A DNA stretch of 64,000 nucleotides from Candidatus Eiseniibacteriota bacterium (GTDB lineage Bacteria > Eisenbacteria > RBG-16-71-46 > CAIMUX01), in NCBI GenBank assembly GCA_016712505.1, contig JADJQY010000001.1, forward strand, positions 744,001 to 808,000, in the 5' to 3' direction. Shown here one piece after another: positions 35,265-45,226 of this stretch. How positions within the stretch are numbered: the first letter of the stretch is position 1; each line of letters opens with the position of its first letter. Both the position numbers and the translations under genes were made by a program. Below the pieces are notes generated by a model, which had not been told where the DNA came from, ran no database searches, and saw only the letters and a list, made by a program, of their open reading frames with translations.

Positions 35265-38200
35265 ATGTTCGTTCGTTCTTCGGGGATTATTGCCGCCGAC
35301 TCAGCGCGGATGAGTGTCACGCGCCTGGGCACGTTTCTCTGGGGCCTCCTCCTGTGGGGCTCCGCCGTGCAGCCGTTCACTGTCGCGACCGCGTCCGCGG
35401 TGGAGCCGCAGTTCCTCCGTCGTCCTGACATTCACGGTGACCAGATCGTCTTCACGAGTGAGGGGGATCTCTGGCTCGGTTCGATCGCTTCCCGGACCGC
35501 CGCGCGCATCACGTCGGCCGATGGGGTCGAGGGGTCGGCGCACTTCTCACCCGATGGCGCTTCGATCGCCTTTAGCGCGCAGTACGACGGGGGACTCGAT
35601 GTCTACGTGATGGCGGTAAGTGGAGGGGCGCCGCGTCGTTTGACCTGGGATCCCTACGGGGTGGTGGTCCAGGGCTGGACCGCGGACGGAAGTGAGATCC
35701 TCTATCGCTCGCAGCGTCAGGATCCGGGCCGCAGAAGCGCCCTCTGGGCGGTCCCGGCCGCGGGCGGCGGCGCCCGGATGTTGCCGATCCCGTACGTCGA
35801 ATTCGCCGCGATGCACGCGGATGGCGCGCGCGTGGCCTATGTGCCGATCAGCGCGGAGTGGCAGCACTGGAAGCGGTACCGCGGCGGACTGGCCGACGAC
35901 ATCTGGCTGGCGGATATCGCGACCGGAGCCTTCCGACGGCTGACGGACGACCCGGGGATCGATACCGAGCCGGTCTGGGTGGGTGACGCGATCTACTTCG
36001 TCTCCGAGCGCGACGGTCTGGCGAATCTCTACCGGCTCGATCCCGCGACGGGCGCAGCAACCGCGGTCACGCGGTACAGCGATCACGAGGTGCGCTACCC
36101 GGGTTCGGACGGGAACCGCGTGGTCTACGAGCTTGGCGACGGGATCGGTCTGTTCGATCCGAGCACCGGGCAGCAGGAGGACCTTGAACTGAACCTTCGC
36201 TCGGATCGCCTGCACACCCGGGTCGAGCGCGTCTCGGCGATGCAGACCCTCTTCGCCACGGCGATCGGTCCCTCGGGGAAGCGGCTGTTGTTCTCCGCGC
36301 GGGGTCAGATCCTGAGCGCGCCGATCGAACATGGCGATGTCCGGGTGGTCGCGGCGCAACCGGCAAGCCGCTGTCAGTATCCGGCCTGGTCACACGATGG
36401 GAAGTCGATCGCCTTCGTTTCCGATCAGTCGGGTGAGGAGCAGATCTGGATCGCCCCGGCGACCGGAGGAGAGGCGAGGATGCTGACCCGGGACCACATC
36501 GGCCCTCTGGGGCCACTGGTCTGGTCACCGGACGGGACGCGGATCGCCACCACCGACCGAGAGCTGCGCATCCTGCTCGTCGATGCGAAGTCGGGCCGGT
36601 TCACCGAGGTCGACCAGAGCCCGCAGGGCAGCTCTTACAATCTGGTCAACGAGTCGTATCGCTTCAGCCCGGACGGAAAGTGGCTGGCGTACGCTCATCT
36701 CGAGCCGAACTGGAACTGGATCATTCGGCTGTATGAAATCGCCACCGGCAAGCAGACCACGGTGACGAGTGCCGCCATGAGCTCCTATGCCCCATCCTTC
36801 GACCCCGAGGGGAAGTACCTCTACTTCCTGTCCGATCGTGTCTTTTCGGCGCGTTACTCCAGCGGCAACCACTACTTCGCCTACGACCGGCCGACCAAGC
36901 CGATCGCGATCGCGCTGGCCGCGGGCACGAAGTCGCCGTTCCTGGAGGAGAACGACCAGGAGGGGGCGGATGACCAGGCGGAGAAGAGCGGCGACGCCAA
37001 GGGGGACGAGAAGAAGGACGCCAAGGGATCCGGGAAGAAGAAGGGTTCCACTGCCCCGGACCTTCCCGAGGTGAAGGTCGACCTCGCGGGCATCTCCGAT
37101 CGGGTGATCGACGTGCCGGTTCCGGCGGACGACTACCTCCGGATCGAACCGGTCGAGGGGCGCCTGCTGCTCCTCACCGCCGAGCCGGGTGAGGGTGACA
37201 CGCCGCCTTCGCGCCGCCTCCATGCCTTCAGCCTGGAGAAGAAGAAGCAGTCGGTGGTCGTGGAGAAGCTGAGTGACTTTCAGATCACCGCGGACGGGAA
37301 GAAGCTCCTGATCCAGGACGATCAGAGTTTCACCGTCATGGATGCAGGGGCGGACGCGCTGCCGACCGACGAGGGGAAAGTCGACACCTCCGGCTGGATG
37401 GTGACCGTCGATCCGACCCTGGAGTGGAAGCAGATCTTCCACGAGGCGTGGCGCATCGGCCGAGACTTCTTCTATGACCCTGGGATGCACGGCGTCGACT
37501 GGCCGGCGGTGCGGGCGAAGTACGAGCGGTTCCTCCCTGGGGTGGCCGATCGCAGTGATCTCAACTTCGTCCTGGGGGAGATGATCGGAGAATTGAACTG
37601 CGGTCATGCCTACGTCTTTGGCGGCGACCTGCCGGATGCCCCGCATCAGCCGATGGGCTACCTCGGAGCTGATCTCACGGCGGTTGGCGGTGACACCCCG
37701 GCCTATCGCGTGACGAAGTTGTTCCCGGGGGATGGATTCGATCTCGCGGCCCGCTCGCCGCTGCTCACTCCGGGCATCGACATCAAGGTCGGTGATCACA
37801 TCCTGGCGGTAAGTGGACACAGGGTCCGCGTGAATCAGGACCTGCAGCAGCTCTTGATCGGGACGGCGGGGCAGGCGATCACGCTCACGGTGAACGATCG
37901 GCCTTCGTTCGACGGGGCCCGTGAGGTCACGGTGACGCCGCTCTCGTCGGAGTATCAAGCCCGGTACTACGACTGGGTGGCGAGTCGCGTTCGCTACATC
38001 CGTGAGCAGGGGGGAGAGACTCTCGGCTACGTTCACATCCCGAACATGGGGATGGGAGGCCTGGGCGAGTTCGGGAAGCACTACTACCCGAATCTCAACC
38101 GCGACGGGATGATCTATGACGTGCGCTTCAACGGAGGCGGCTTCATCGACGCGATGATGCTGCTCCAGATGTCGGCCAAGCAGTACTCGTACTTCAAGCC

Positions 38201-38639
38201 CCGTTATGGCGCCTCCTGGTCGCGGCAGGACTGGGCCTTCCGCGGTCATAGCGTCGCGCTGGTGAACGACGCGAGCGGCTCCAACGCCGAGGAGTTCTGC
38301 GACGGATTCCAGCGGCTCGGGCTCGGGCCGGTGATCGGATCCCGAAGCTGGGGTGGCGAGGTCGGGAGCGGCGGCGGCTATCCCTTGGTGGATGGGGGCG
38401 CGCTCTTCATCCCGAACTACGGAGCCTGGGTCCCGGAAGGGAAGTGGATCATCGAAGGAAAGGGAGTCCAGCCCGACATCGTGGTCGAGGAGGATCCCGC
38501 CGCGCTCCTCGCCGGGCGTGATCCCCAGCTCGATCGGGCCATCGCCTACCTCAAGCAGCGCATGGCGGAGGCCCCGGTGACTCGCCCGTTGCCGCCGCCC
38601 TACCCGAACAAGGCGCACGGCGGATCGGATAAGGAGTAG
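35265..38639 (+). CDS. Tricorn protease homologue with signal peptide
   Basis: 1124 residues from the ATG at 35265, preceded by AAGGGGAG; an upstream ATG at 35208 lacks a ribosome site. A signal peptide is followed by EPQFLRRPDIHGDQIVFTSEGDLW, so this paralogue should work outside the cytoplasm. Two propellers contain WSPDG and FDPEGKYLYFLSDR motifs, with a Lys/Asp-rich insert near residues 585-615. The protease part shows NCGHAYVFGGD, FNGGGFIDAMML, nucleophile Ser in NDASGSNAEEF and GVQPDIVVEEDPAALLAGRDPQLDRA. It is about 30% identical in feel to the cytosolic copy, by eye only. It probably degrades peptides in the periplasm. Confidence 0.93.
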   Translation: MFVRSSGIIAADSARMSVTRLGTFLWGLLLWGSAVQPFTVATASAVEPQFLRRPDIHGDQIVFTSEGDLWLGSIASRTAARITSADGVEGSAHFSPDGASIAFSAQYDGGLDVYVMAVSGGAPRRLTWDPYGVVVQGWTADGSEILYRSQRQDPGRRSALWAVPAAGGGARMLPIPYVEFAAMHADGARVAYVPISAEWQHWKRYRGGLADDIWLADIATGAFRRLTDDPGIDTEPVWVGDAIYFVSERDGLANLYRLDPATGAATAVTRYSDHEVRYPGSDGNRVVYELGDGIGLFDPSTGQQEDLELNLRSDRLHTRVERVSAMQTLFATAIGPSGKRLLFSARGQILSAPIEHGDVRVVAAQPASRCQYPAWSHDGKSIAFVSDQSGEEQIWIAPATGGEARMLTRDHIGPLGPLVWSPDGTRIATTDRELRILLVDAKSGRFTEVDQSPQGSSYNLVNESYRFSPDGKWLAYAHLEPNWNWIIRLYEIATGKQTTVTSAAMSSYAPSFDPEGKYLYFLSDRVFSARYSSGNHYFAYDRPTKPIAIALAAGTKSPFLEENDQEGADDQAEKSGDAKGDEKKDAKGSGKKKGSTAPDLPEVKVDLAGISDRVIDVPVPADDYLRIEPVEGRLLLLTAEPGEGDTPPSRRLHAFSLEKKKQSVVVEKLSDFQITADGKKLLIQDDQSFTVMDAGADALPTDEGKVDTSGWMVTVDPTLEWKQIFHEAWRIGRDFFYDPGMHGVDWPAVRAKYERFLPGVADRSDLNFVLGEMIGELNCGHAYVFGGDLPDAPHQPMGYLGADLTAVGGDTPAYRVTKLFPGDGFDLAARSPLLTPGIDIKVGDHILAVSGHRVRVNQDLQQLLIGTAGQAITLTVNDRPSFDGAREVTVTPLSSEYQARYYDWVASRVRYIREQGGETLGYVHIPNMGMGGLGEFGKHYYPNLNRDGMIYDVRFNGGGFIDAMMLLQMSAKQYSYFKPRYGASWSRQDWAFRGHSVALVNDASGSNAEEFCDGFQRLGLGPVIGSRSWGGEVGSGGGYPLVDGGALFIPNYGAWVPEGKWIIEGKGVQPDIVVEEDPAALLAGRDPQLDRAIAYLKQRMAEAPVTRPLPPPYPNKAHGGSDKE

Positions 38640-38651
38640 CGGAGCGGCATC

Positions 38652-38684
38652 GTAGGCGACGAGTCGGCGCGGCTCGTCGCCTAC
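38652..38684. terminator. Hairpin overlapping the stop of the DUF5916 gene
   Basis: Perfect 12-bp arms GTAGGCGACGAG and CTCGTCGCCTAC with a nine-base loop, between the Tricorn stop and the opposing gene. The right arm covers the TAG stop at 38681-38683. No T-tract. Confidence 0.6.
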
Positions 38685-41347
38685 AGATCGAACCAGCGGT
38701 TGATCTTGACCAGGAACACGTCCCTCGGCTGCTCGCCGAAGAGCGCGTCGAGATCCCGATCGACCGAGAAGCTCCCGTCCGGAGCGAAGCTCGACCGGTT
38801 CTGGGACCAGACCAGAAAGAGGCTCGAACCGGGCGAGTACTGCCAGCGGAGGACGAGGTTCGAGTTCCAATCGCGCACGTTGAAGTCGGGATCGCGGAAC
38901 TGGTAGTCCGGGGTGCCGTCACCATCCTCGTCGACCCGGTAGCGACCGGTGTCGGGATCGCGCGTGGCGCGGTCCCCGAAGTCCTCGAAGCGGTCCTCAT
39001 AGCGTTCCGCACGGGGGGCGGTGATCCGCCGGAAGTTTGAGAAGCTCCCGGCCGAGACGAAGGGTGCTCCGTAGTACTGCACGGTGAGATTCGGGGTGGC
39101 GCTGTAGTCGATGCGGAACGACACGTCGAACGTCTTCTGCTCCATTGCGCCGTAGAGGTACCGGATCTCGCCGTCCTTCCGCGCGCTGCCAATGAACTGC
39201 ATTTCCGGCTCGTTGTGCGAATACCCCGGTCCGGCCGAGACATGAATCGCGTTGGTCGGGCGCCAGCCGATACCGCCCCCAATACCGCTGGAGCTCCCCG
39301 CCCCGTCGTCGCTGCGCGACATCTCGAAGCCGAGGTCGAAGGCCAGCGGCTTCCGCCCGTCCGATTCGAAGCCAAAGTCGGCCGAGATGCTGCCGGGCAG
39401 CCGCATCGACGGACCCCCGCGCAGTTCGTGCACGGAGATGCGTTCATTCTCCCTCGTAACCGATCCGTTGTAGCCCCAGTTGTTGCGGAACTGAGCACCG
39501 GTGTTGAGGTTCACCGCCTGGTAAGTGTTCTCCCCGCCGTACTCGAAGTCGAGCCACTGGTTCAGGTTGAGCTCCATGCTGCGAAAGACGAAGAAGGGAT
39601 TCCGCCAAGCGTATCCCATCCAGGCGAACTGGTTGATCTCATCCGCGCTCCGCAGGTAGCCGATGTCGTTCAGCTCGAGTCCGGCCGAGCGCCAGGCCGA
39701 GCCGACCTGGAAGCGAAAGGCGCCGTTCGATTCGCCAATGCGCAGCGAGCCACCGTGCCCGTTGAGCGATGTCCGGGTGGTGTCGACCGACTGCCCCTGG
39801 TTGTCCGGGCGTTGGAAGTAGCGCGCCGGCGCTGTCTGCGTGGCCAGGATCGCCTCCTGATCGCCGCGCACCGAACTGCCGACCAGGTTGAGCGCGACAT
39901 AGGCCCGGCGGTCCGCCAGGTAGTGGAAGAGGTCGATGCCCCCGGTGTACGCGGCCTCGTGGACGAACCGCAGCTCCCGATTCTCGATCTGCCGGTTCAC
40001 CGCGGTCACCAGTCCACCGATGCGCGTGTTCCCTTTGCGTAGATCTCGCTGTAAGCGCCCGACGAAGTAGTTGGTCAGTGGCTCGACCCGCACGTCGCTC
40101 TTTCCGGACGGCGCCTCGATCTCGGCCAGCTCCTCCCCGGCGACGCTCTCCAGGACGCCGACCGACCACCCTCCGGCGGTCTTCCCGGTCAGCTTGATCG
40201 CCCCGAGGATCGAGGTCTCTCCCGGCTGATCGACAAAGCCCTCCTCGGGCGGCTCCGCCTGATAGTGAGGCGCCCGACCGAGTCGACGGGAGTAGAAGAG
40301 CCGGTCGGTGGTGTGGGTCCCGTATGCGATCGAGGGCGCGAGCCGGTACTCGAAGATGTTCTTCCCTTCGATGAAGAAGGGGCGCTTTTCTTCGAAGAAG
40401 GTCTCGAACGCGGTCAGGTTGACCTGGGACGGGTCCGCTTCCACCTGGCCGAAGTCCGGGTTGATGGTGAAGTCCGCCGTCAGATCGCTCGTCACCCCGA
40501 GCTTACCGTCCAATCCCACGGAGATCTGCGCATCGCTGCCGTCGGCGAACGGGTTGCCGCGCTCGCGGGGGAAGCGCTCCAGTTGTCCGACGGTGTAGGG
40601 CAGCAATTCGATCTGCCGCTGCGGGCGGATTCCACGGATGCCGAGCAGCTCGCCGAACTGGCTGACCCAACCATCCTGGTCTTTCGGGATTTGCTGCCAG
40701 ACCGAGCGCTCCTCCGCGCGGTAGATCCGTCGTTGTACCTGGATGCCCCAGATCTGTTCCTCCCGGTCCGCGTAGCGCAGCTGCCCGAGCGGAATCCGCG
40801 CCTCCGCGGTCCACCCGTGATCATCGATGCGTGATTTGAACTCCCAGATAGGATCCCAGTTGCCGTCCCAGTTGTCGCCGTCCTCCGAAACGAACTCGTC
40901 CCCCTGCGTGCCCGAGACGCTGGCGGTGAAGGAGAAGGCGGTGCGGTGATCGTGGAACGAGTCGATGTTGATCTCGACCCAGTCGCCGGGGAAGTCGTCG
41001 CGTCGACCCAGAATGTTCCCGATCCTCTGTGGCTCCGGATCGTGCGCGCGGTAGGCGATGTAGAGGTTGTCCATATCGTAGGTGATCTTGAATTCCGTCT
41101 GACCGATCGGTGCCGCGCCCTCGTCAGGCTCCCGCTGAACGAAGTTGCTCGCCCACTCCACTCCGTTCCAGGCACCATCGTCGAGCAGGCCGTCAATGTG
41201 AGGCCGCGTCTCGGTGCGGGCGGTGGTGTAGGTCCGATGCTCCACCGCAAGCGCCCGATGAGCGGAAACCGCGAGGACGACCAGAGCGGCCCCCACGGAG
41301 ACCACGGTGCAGCCGCGGCGCATGGCAAAAAGGTCGACGAGGGTCAT
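38681..41347 (-). CDS. DUF5916 outer-membrane protein with CBM9-like domain
   Basis: 888 residues from the ATG at 41347 (GGAGG ten bases upstream). A signal peptide ends near AHRALAVEH. Residues 35-230 are a carbohydrate-binding family-9-like domain (IDGLLDDGAWNGVEWASNFV, FKITYDMDNLYIAYRAHDPEP, IPLGQLRYADREEQIWGIQVQR). The rest is DUF5916: long alternating beta strands with an aromatic-rich end (LFLVWSQNRSSF ... KINRWFDL) typical of an outer-membrane barrel. Such proteins are common in the FCB group; their cargo is unknown, though the CBM9 module suggests glycans. It is divergent from the truncated methyltransferase gene. Confidence 0.88.
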   Translation of the reverse strand: MTLVDLFAMRRGCTVVSVGAALVVLAVSAHRALAVEHRTYTTARTETRPHIDGLLDDGAWNGVEWASNFVQREPDEGAAPIGQTEFKITYDMDNLYIAYRAHDPEPQRIGNILGRRDDFPGDWVEINIDSFHDHRTAFSFTASVSGTQGDEFVSEDGDNWDGNWDPIWEFKSRIDDHGWTAEARIPLGQLRYADREEQIWGIQVQRRIYRAEERSVWQQIPKDQDGWVSQFGELLGIRGIRPQRQIELLPYTVGQLERFPRERGNPFADGSDAQISVGLDGKLGVTSDLTADFTINPDFGQVEADPSQVNLTAFETFFEEKRPFFIEGKNIFEYRLAPSIAYGTHTTDRLFYSRRLGRAPHYQAEPPEEGFVDQPGETSILGAIKLTGKTAGGWSVGVLESVAGEELAEIEAPSGKSDVRVEPLTNYFVGRLQRDLRKGNTRIGGLVTAVNRQIENRELRFVHEAAYTGGIDLFHYLADRRAYVALNLVGSSVRGDQEAILATQTAPARYFQRPDNQGQSVDTTRTSLNGHGGSLRIGESNGAFRFQVGSAWRSAGLELNDIGYLRSADEINQFAWMGYAWRNPFFVFRSMELNLNQWLDFEYGGENTYQAVNLNTGAQFRNNWGYNGSVTRENERISVHELRGGPSMRLPGSISADFGFESDGRKPLAFDLGFEMSRSDDGAGSSSGIGGGIGWRPTNAIHVSAGPGYSHNEPEMQFIGSARKDGEIRYLYGAMEQKTFDVSFRIDYSATPNLTVQYYGAPFVSAGSFSNFRRITAPRAERYEDRFEDFGDRATRDPDTGRYRVDEDGDGTPDYQFRDPDFNVRDWNSNLVLRWQYSPGSSLFLVWSQNRSSFAPDGSFSVDRDLDALFGEQPRDVFLVKINRWFDL

Positions 41348-41530
41348 TCCGCAGGGTCCTCCGGGGTGCGAACGTGCGAACCTGTCCCGCATGGTTCAGT
41401 CTTGTATCGGTGCGCGGCGCAGCAGCATAGTTCGTCCGCGCCCTCCCCGACTACGGGGATTTCCGCACAGAGTTGCAATGCGGGGGAACTTTTTGCAGGT
41501 CGCTGGCCAGGCCTGCGACTGGAGGTGCGC

Positions 41531-41845
41531 GTGGACGATCTGGAGGTCGGTCGCTACTGGAACGAGTCCGCGGAGGCATGGACGGAGCTGGCTCGCGCGG
41601 GCTACGACGTCTATCGCGACTCCCTGAACACGCCGGCCTCTTTCGAGATGCTGCCCGACGTTCGTGGACTGCGTGGAATCGACATCGGCTGCGGCGATGG
41701 GCACAGCACTCGTCTGCTTGCCGAGGCCGGTGCGACCGTGGTCGGGATCGACATTGCCGAGCGCTTCGTCCGGCATGCGGAAGCGAGCGAGCGGGGCGAC
41801 GCCAGAGGAATCGAGTATCGCGTGGCGAGCGCGGTGGAACTGTAG
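41531..41845 (+). pseudogene. Truncated SAM-dependent methyltransferase
   Basis: 104 residues from a GTG after GGAGGTGCGC. It begins normally (YWNESAEAWTELARAGYDVYRD) and has the SAM-binding motif I RGIDIGCGDGHSTRLLAEAGATVVGIDIAERFVRHAE. It stops at VASAVEL, exactly where motif II should follow, leaving less than half of a class I methyltransferase. The sequence after the TAG does not restore the fold in any frame, so it is probably a 3' deletion or replacement rather than a simple nonsense change. A product would lack the substrate domain. Confidence 0.65.
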
Positions 41846-42035
41846 TTCATGCGGACGCTCAGCCAGTGGTTCCAGCTTCTGCTCATCCGGGTGCGGAAGG
41901 TCCAGCCGACCTCCTGATCGCGGTGTTGGATGGTGAGTGGCGCGGCGCCCTCCCTCCAGCGTGCTCGCGAGGCTGTCCGGGCGGAGGTCGGACTCGGTCT
42001 CGCCGGCGAGATTCGCAGTCTCAGCGAATATCCGA

Positions 42036-42063
42036 TTGCGGCTCCCGTCATGCACAGTATACT
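42036..42063 (+). promoter_or_regulatory. Candidate promoter before the membrane-protein/HTH pair
   Basis: TTGCGG, 16 bp, TATACT, 64 bp upstream of the ATG at 42127, in a locally AT-richer patch. The -10 lies inside the 8-bp palindrome AGTATACT (42056-42063), a plausible site for autoregulation by the HTH protein of the operon. Confidence 0.4.
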
Positions 42064-42126
42064 ATGCATTATGCGTAGCAGCATGGTCATGGTGACCAAT
42101 GTAGATAGCACGCGGAGGCCACTGTC

Positions 42127-42525
42127 ATGAACACACAAACCCGCCGGAACAACCCCGGGGTCGCCGTCTTCCTCGGGACGCTATGGTTCATCGCGTACTT
42201 CGGTGCGCGCGCGTTGCTCGAGCGCCCCCTGATCTCCAGCCTCGCTGTGCGCTATCTCATCGCCATGCTGCCGGTCGTGCTGGCCGGGCTCACGATCCTC
42301 GCGGTGGCGCGGCTGGTGCGCCGGCTGGACGAGATGCAGCTCCGGATCCAGGTCATCGCCTTGAGCACCGGATTCCTGCTCACCGCACTTCTACTCATGG
42401 CGCTCGCGCTGGCGCAGTATGCGGAGCCTTCGCGCTTCGCCACCATTCGCCTGACCGAGGTGTGGGTCGCCATCCCGGCGATCTACTTCATCGGCGTCGC
42501 CACTGCCCGTCGGCGCTTCGAATGA
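42127..42525 (+). CDS. Four-helix membrane protein of an HTH-linked pair
   Basis: 132 residues with GGAGG eight bases before the ATG. Four hydrophobic segments: about 13-30, 42-62, 73-94 and 108-125. A short cytosolic loop RLVRRLDEMQLRIQ is characteristic of small membrane proteins coded beside YozG-like regulators. Its stop overlaps the ATG of the HTH gene. Function unknown; it may sense envelope state or act with the regulator. Confidence 0.75.
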   Translation: MNTQTRRNNPGVAVFLGTLWFIAYFGARALLERPLISSLAVRYLIAMLPVVLAGLTILAVARLVRRLDEMQLRIQVIALSTGFLLTALLLMALALAQYAEPSRFATIRLTEVWVAIPAIYFIGVATARRRFE

Positions 42526-42728
42526 GGACGCGCCTCAAGGTGCTCCGGGCGGAGAGAGACCTCACCCAGGCCGAGCTGGCCGACAAGCTCTCCTTCTCGC
42601 GCAACACCATCAACTCGATCGAGACCGGTCGCTTCGTGCCCTCGGTGGTGACGGCACTCCGCATCGCGGTCTTCTTTGAGAAGCCGGTGGAGGAGATCTT
42701 CATTCTCGAGCCAGAGGATCAGCCGTAG
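42522..42728 (+). CDS. Small Xre-type transcriptional regulator (YozG-like)
   Basis: 68 residues, one helix-turn-helix domain: LKVLRAERDLTQAELADKLSFSRNTINSIETGRFVPSV, then LRIAVFFEKPVEEIFILE. This is the compact Cro/CI-type family often paired with a small membrane protein. It has no effector domain. The ATGA overlap with the preceding gene implies coupled translation, and autoregulation through the palindromic promoter is inferred. Confidence 0.92.
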   Translation: MRTRLKVLRAERDLTQAELADKLSFSRNTINSIETGRFVPSVVTALRIAVFFEKPVEEIFILEPEDQP

Positions 42729-42813
42729 CAGTGGCCGTTCCGCGGCCTGAGGGCGTGAGAACGGTCCCGGCGGAGGGAGCGGCTCGTGTCCGCGACACCG
42801 CTTGCGCCGCGCC

Positions 42814-45120
42814 TCAAGGTAGCCGGGAGAAGTCGATCGGCAGCGGGCGGGCGCGTGTGCTATGGGCGACGAAGAGAAGCGCGTCGAAGCGCTCGGTGAG
42901 CACCTGCGGTCCGGTCAAGGCGGCTTCGGAGCGGAAGACATAGCCAACCTCGCGCACGAGTTGTGGCGAACGGAACCAGTCTGCAACCTCACCGGTGGAC
43001 GGCACGGCGCGGAGGTCGAGGGCGTACACCTCTGGTCCGGCCGCGAGGAGGGTCGCATTGACCAGGCCGGCGGGCGGCGGGGAAAAGGTGAACGCCTCGA
43101 TGTTCCTGGCGGCACCGTCGGTTCGCGCACCCAGGGCCTGGAAAGTGCCATCTCCGAGCTGCAGGCCGATCGAGAGCCACTCGGAGCCCAAGGTGGCGCG
43201 CAGCGGTTTACCCATCCGGCCAGGCACGTCCGCGACGTGCAGATTGTGGGCCGAGACCACCATGCGCTCGCCGGGTGAGAGTTGATCACGCAGCCATTTG
43301 ATGTTCTCCGCCATCGCCTCGTCGCGGAGTTCGGAGCCTCTCGCCGTCATTTCTCCGGGGGAGAAGTGCACTGCCGCCTGTTGAAGCACTCGCGCATCCT
43401 GCCGCGCGACCGCGAACGCAGCGGGGCTCGTCGCCGCTTCCCAGCGTGGACGGGATGCGTCGAACTGCTCGACGAGGGTTCCTGCCGCGGCGACAACCTC
43501 GGCCTGCCGTTCCTTGGAGAGGGCCAGGAACGCATCGATGCCCACCTGGGATCGCAGCACCTCGAGCGGAGCCAGCCAGGCGACGCCATCCTCCGGCGCG
43601 AGTTGCGCGAGAAACTGCTCCACTGCCTCGAAGGCCGCGATCGAACTCTGCATGTCGAAGCCGACGAAACGCAGCTCAGGGGTGTGACTGGGTTCGGCAT
43701 TCCAGGCCCGCATCCACTCGATGAGGTCGAGTACCTCCTCGGTTTCCCAGACCCACATCCCCGCGCGTCCGAGCGTAGAACGGGCGTCGCCTTTCCCCTC
43801 CAGCACGTAGTCGTTGATCGCGCGCGCCTCGACCTGCCCGATCTCGAGCGCAAAGACGTTGAATCCTTCCGGAATCAGCGCGCGGAAGATCCGATGCTTG
43901 AGCCGGAAGAACTCCCGCGTCCCATGCGTGGCCTCGCCGAGCGCAACCACCCGCGCGGAGCCGACGAGTGCGCGCAGCGCGGTAGGGTCTTCGAGGGGAA
44001 CCTCGGGATCGGTCGTGTCCAGGGGAATCGCATGGTGCGAGATCCACTCGAGCACGGCGGGCGGCGTTGGACGCTCGAGCACCACCTCCAGCTCCGCGGT
44101 CGCGACATCGCCGGTTCGCGTTGCACTTCCGGTCCCGACACCACCGGAGATCATCGAGACCCCAAATCGATCGGCGAGCGGGAGCGCGGTGGCGAACTTC
44201 CCCTCGGCGTCGAAGGGAACGGCCCAGACGTCACCAGTGTGCGTGCTGCTCGCCGCGACGCGGACGTAGGCGCGCTCGGAAACACCCTCGACACGCCCCT
44301 GCACGATCACGCTCGAGTCCGCGCCGAGCACCAGTGTGGGTTCAGTGCTCGCCGCGTATGCGCGAGCGTCGAGGAAAGCGCCGACCAGCGCGGGCCGACC
44401 CGGCGCGTTGGCCGACAGTGCCCATTCGCCGCACACGGCCTCCAGATCGAATCCGCCGTCGCCCGTGGTGCGCACATGCTGCGCCACCGTGCCCGCGGCG
44501 TCGATCAGTGCCACCTCCGCTCCGCCAACCGGGGCGCCGGTCGAATCGACGACCCGCCCGGCAAAGCGAATGGGAACCAGCGGCGCAGGTTCGACCACCT
44601 CGAGCTCTAGATCGTCGAACCAGGCCGTCCCGTCGCCGCCCAGCGCGACGCCGAAGGTCAGGTCTTCTCCGGCCGCGATCATCGCGTCGGCGACCATCTC
44701 CGACCAATCGGTTGAGGTGCCGAGCGGCCCGTCCGCCATGACGTAGGTCGCCTGCCCGCCGTCCACGCGGATCCAGACCACCGCCCACCCCGTGACCGCC
44801 TCCGCCCGTGCCCAACCGTGCAACCGCACGCGCTTTCCGACCAGCGGACCCGCATCGATCCGTCGGGAGAGGGAACCATAGTACCCCTCGGGATCGGACG
44901 TGATGCGGATGCTGTGTCTACCGGTCCGGGCGATGGTCGAGTCCACGACCACCTCGAACGTCCCGCGCTCTCCGCGGGCCCATCCGGAGGGCAGCCCCCG
45001 CGTCATCTCCTCGAAGCCGAGGTTCATCGCCTCGTCGGAGGCCACGCCCGTTCGTGCCTCTGCGCAGGCCAGGAGGAGCAGCGACGCCAGGGCGATCCCT
45101 GGACCGCATGGTACCGACAT
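42814..45120 (-). CDS. Lipoprotein with erythromycin-esterase-like domain
   Basis: 768 residues from an ATG at 45120 after GGGAGG. A signal peptide ends at lipobox LLAC (Cys 19). Residues 30-190 form a jelly-roll (NLGFEEMTRGLPSGWARGERG, RHSIRITSD); residues 195-270 and 280-380 are carboxypeptidase-regulatory-like folds (VDSTGAPVGGAEVALID). Residues 400-768 are the erythromycin esterase/EreA-like domain with GEATHGTREFFRLKHRIF, FALEIGQVEARAINDYV, WVWETEEVLDLIEWMR and VSAHNLHV, which supply its Glu and His. Such domains hydrolyse macrolactones in EreA/B, but in secreted multidomain forms the substrate is unknown. Confidence 0.88.
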   Translation of the reverse strand: MSVPCGPGIALASLLLLACAEARTGVASDEAMNLGFEEMTRGLPSGWARGERGTFEVVVDSTIARTGRHSIRITSDPEGYYGSLSRRIDAGPLVGKRVRLHGWARAEAVTGWAVVWIRVDGGQATYVMADGPLGTSTDWSEMVADAMIAAGEDLTFGVALGGDGTAWFDDLELEVVEPAPLVPIRFAGRVVDSTGAPVGGAEVALIDAAGTVAQHVRTTGDGGFDLEAVCGEWALSANAPGRPALVGAFLDARAYAASTEPTLVLGADSSVIVQGRVEGVSERAYVRVAASSTHTGDVWAVPFDAEGKFATALPLADRFGVSMISGGVGTGSATRTGDVATAELEVVLERPTPPAVLEWISHHAIPLDTTDPEVPLEDPTALRALVGSARVVALGEATHGTREFFRLKHRIFRALIPEGFNVFALEIGQVEARAINDYVLEGKGDARSTLGRAGMWVWETEEVLDLIEWMRAWNAEPSHTPELRFVGFDMQSSIAAFEAVEQFLAQLAPEDGVAWLAPLEVLRSQVGIDAFLALSKERQAEVVAAAGTLVEQFDASRPRWEAATSPAAFAVARQDARVLQQAAVHFSPGEMTARGSELRDEAMAENIKWLRDQLSPGERMVVSAHNLHVADVPGRMGKPLRATLGSEWLSIGLQLGDGTFQALGARTDGAARNIEAFTFSPPPAGLVNATLLAAGPEVYALDLRAVPSTGEVADWFRSPQLVREVGYVFRSEAALTGPQVLTERFDALLFVAHSTRARPLPIDFSRLP

Positions 45121-45226
45121 CAAGACCTCCCGCTCCGGGAGCGTACTACGCCGCACCATGGTGCCCACCCGTTGGACCAGGTTCCCGCCGCCCGCTGGGA
45201 TCGCGGCGTTCCGTCCACGGGCGGAG

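Noticed and set aside
36525..38870. A 781-codon open frame antisense to the second Tricorn gene
   Set aside because: Same reason: composition-driven, no family similarity, and it runs through the hairpin and the end of the DUF5916 gene.
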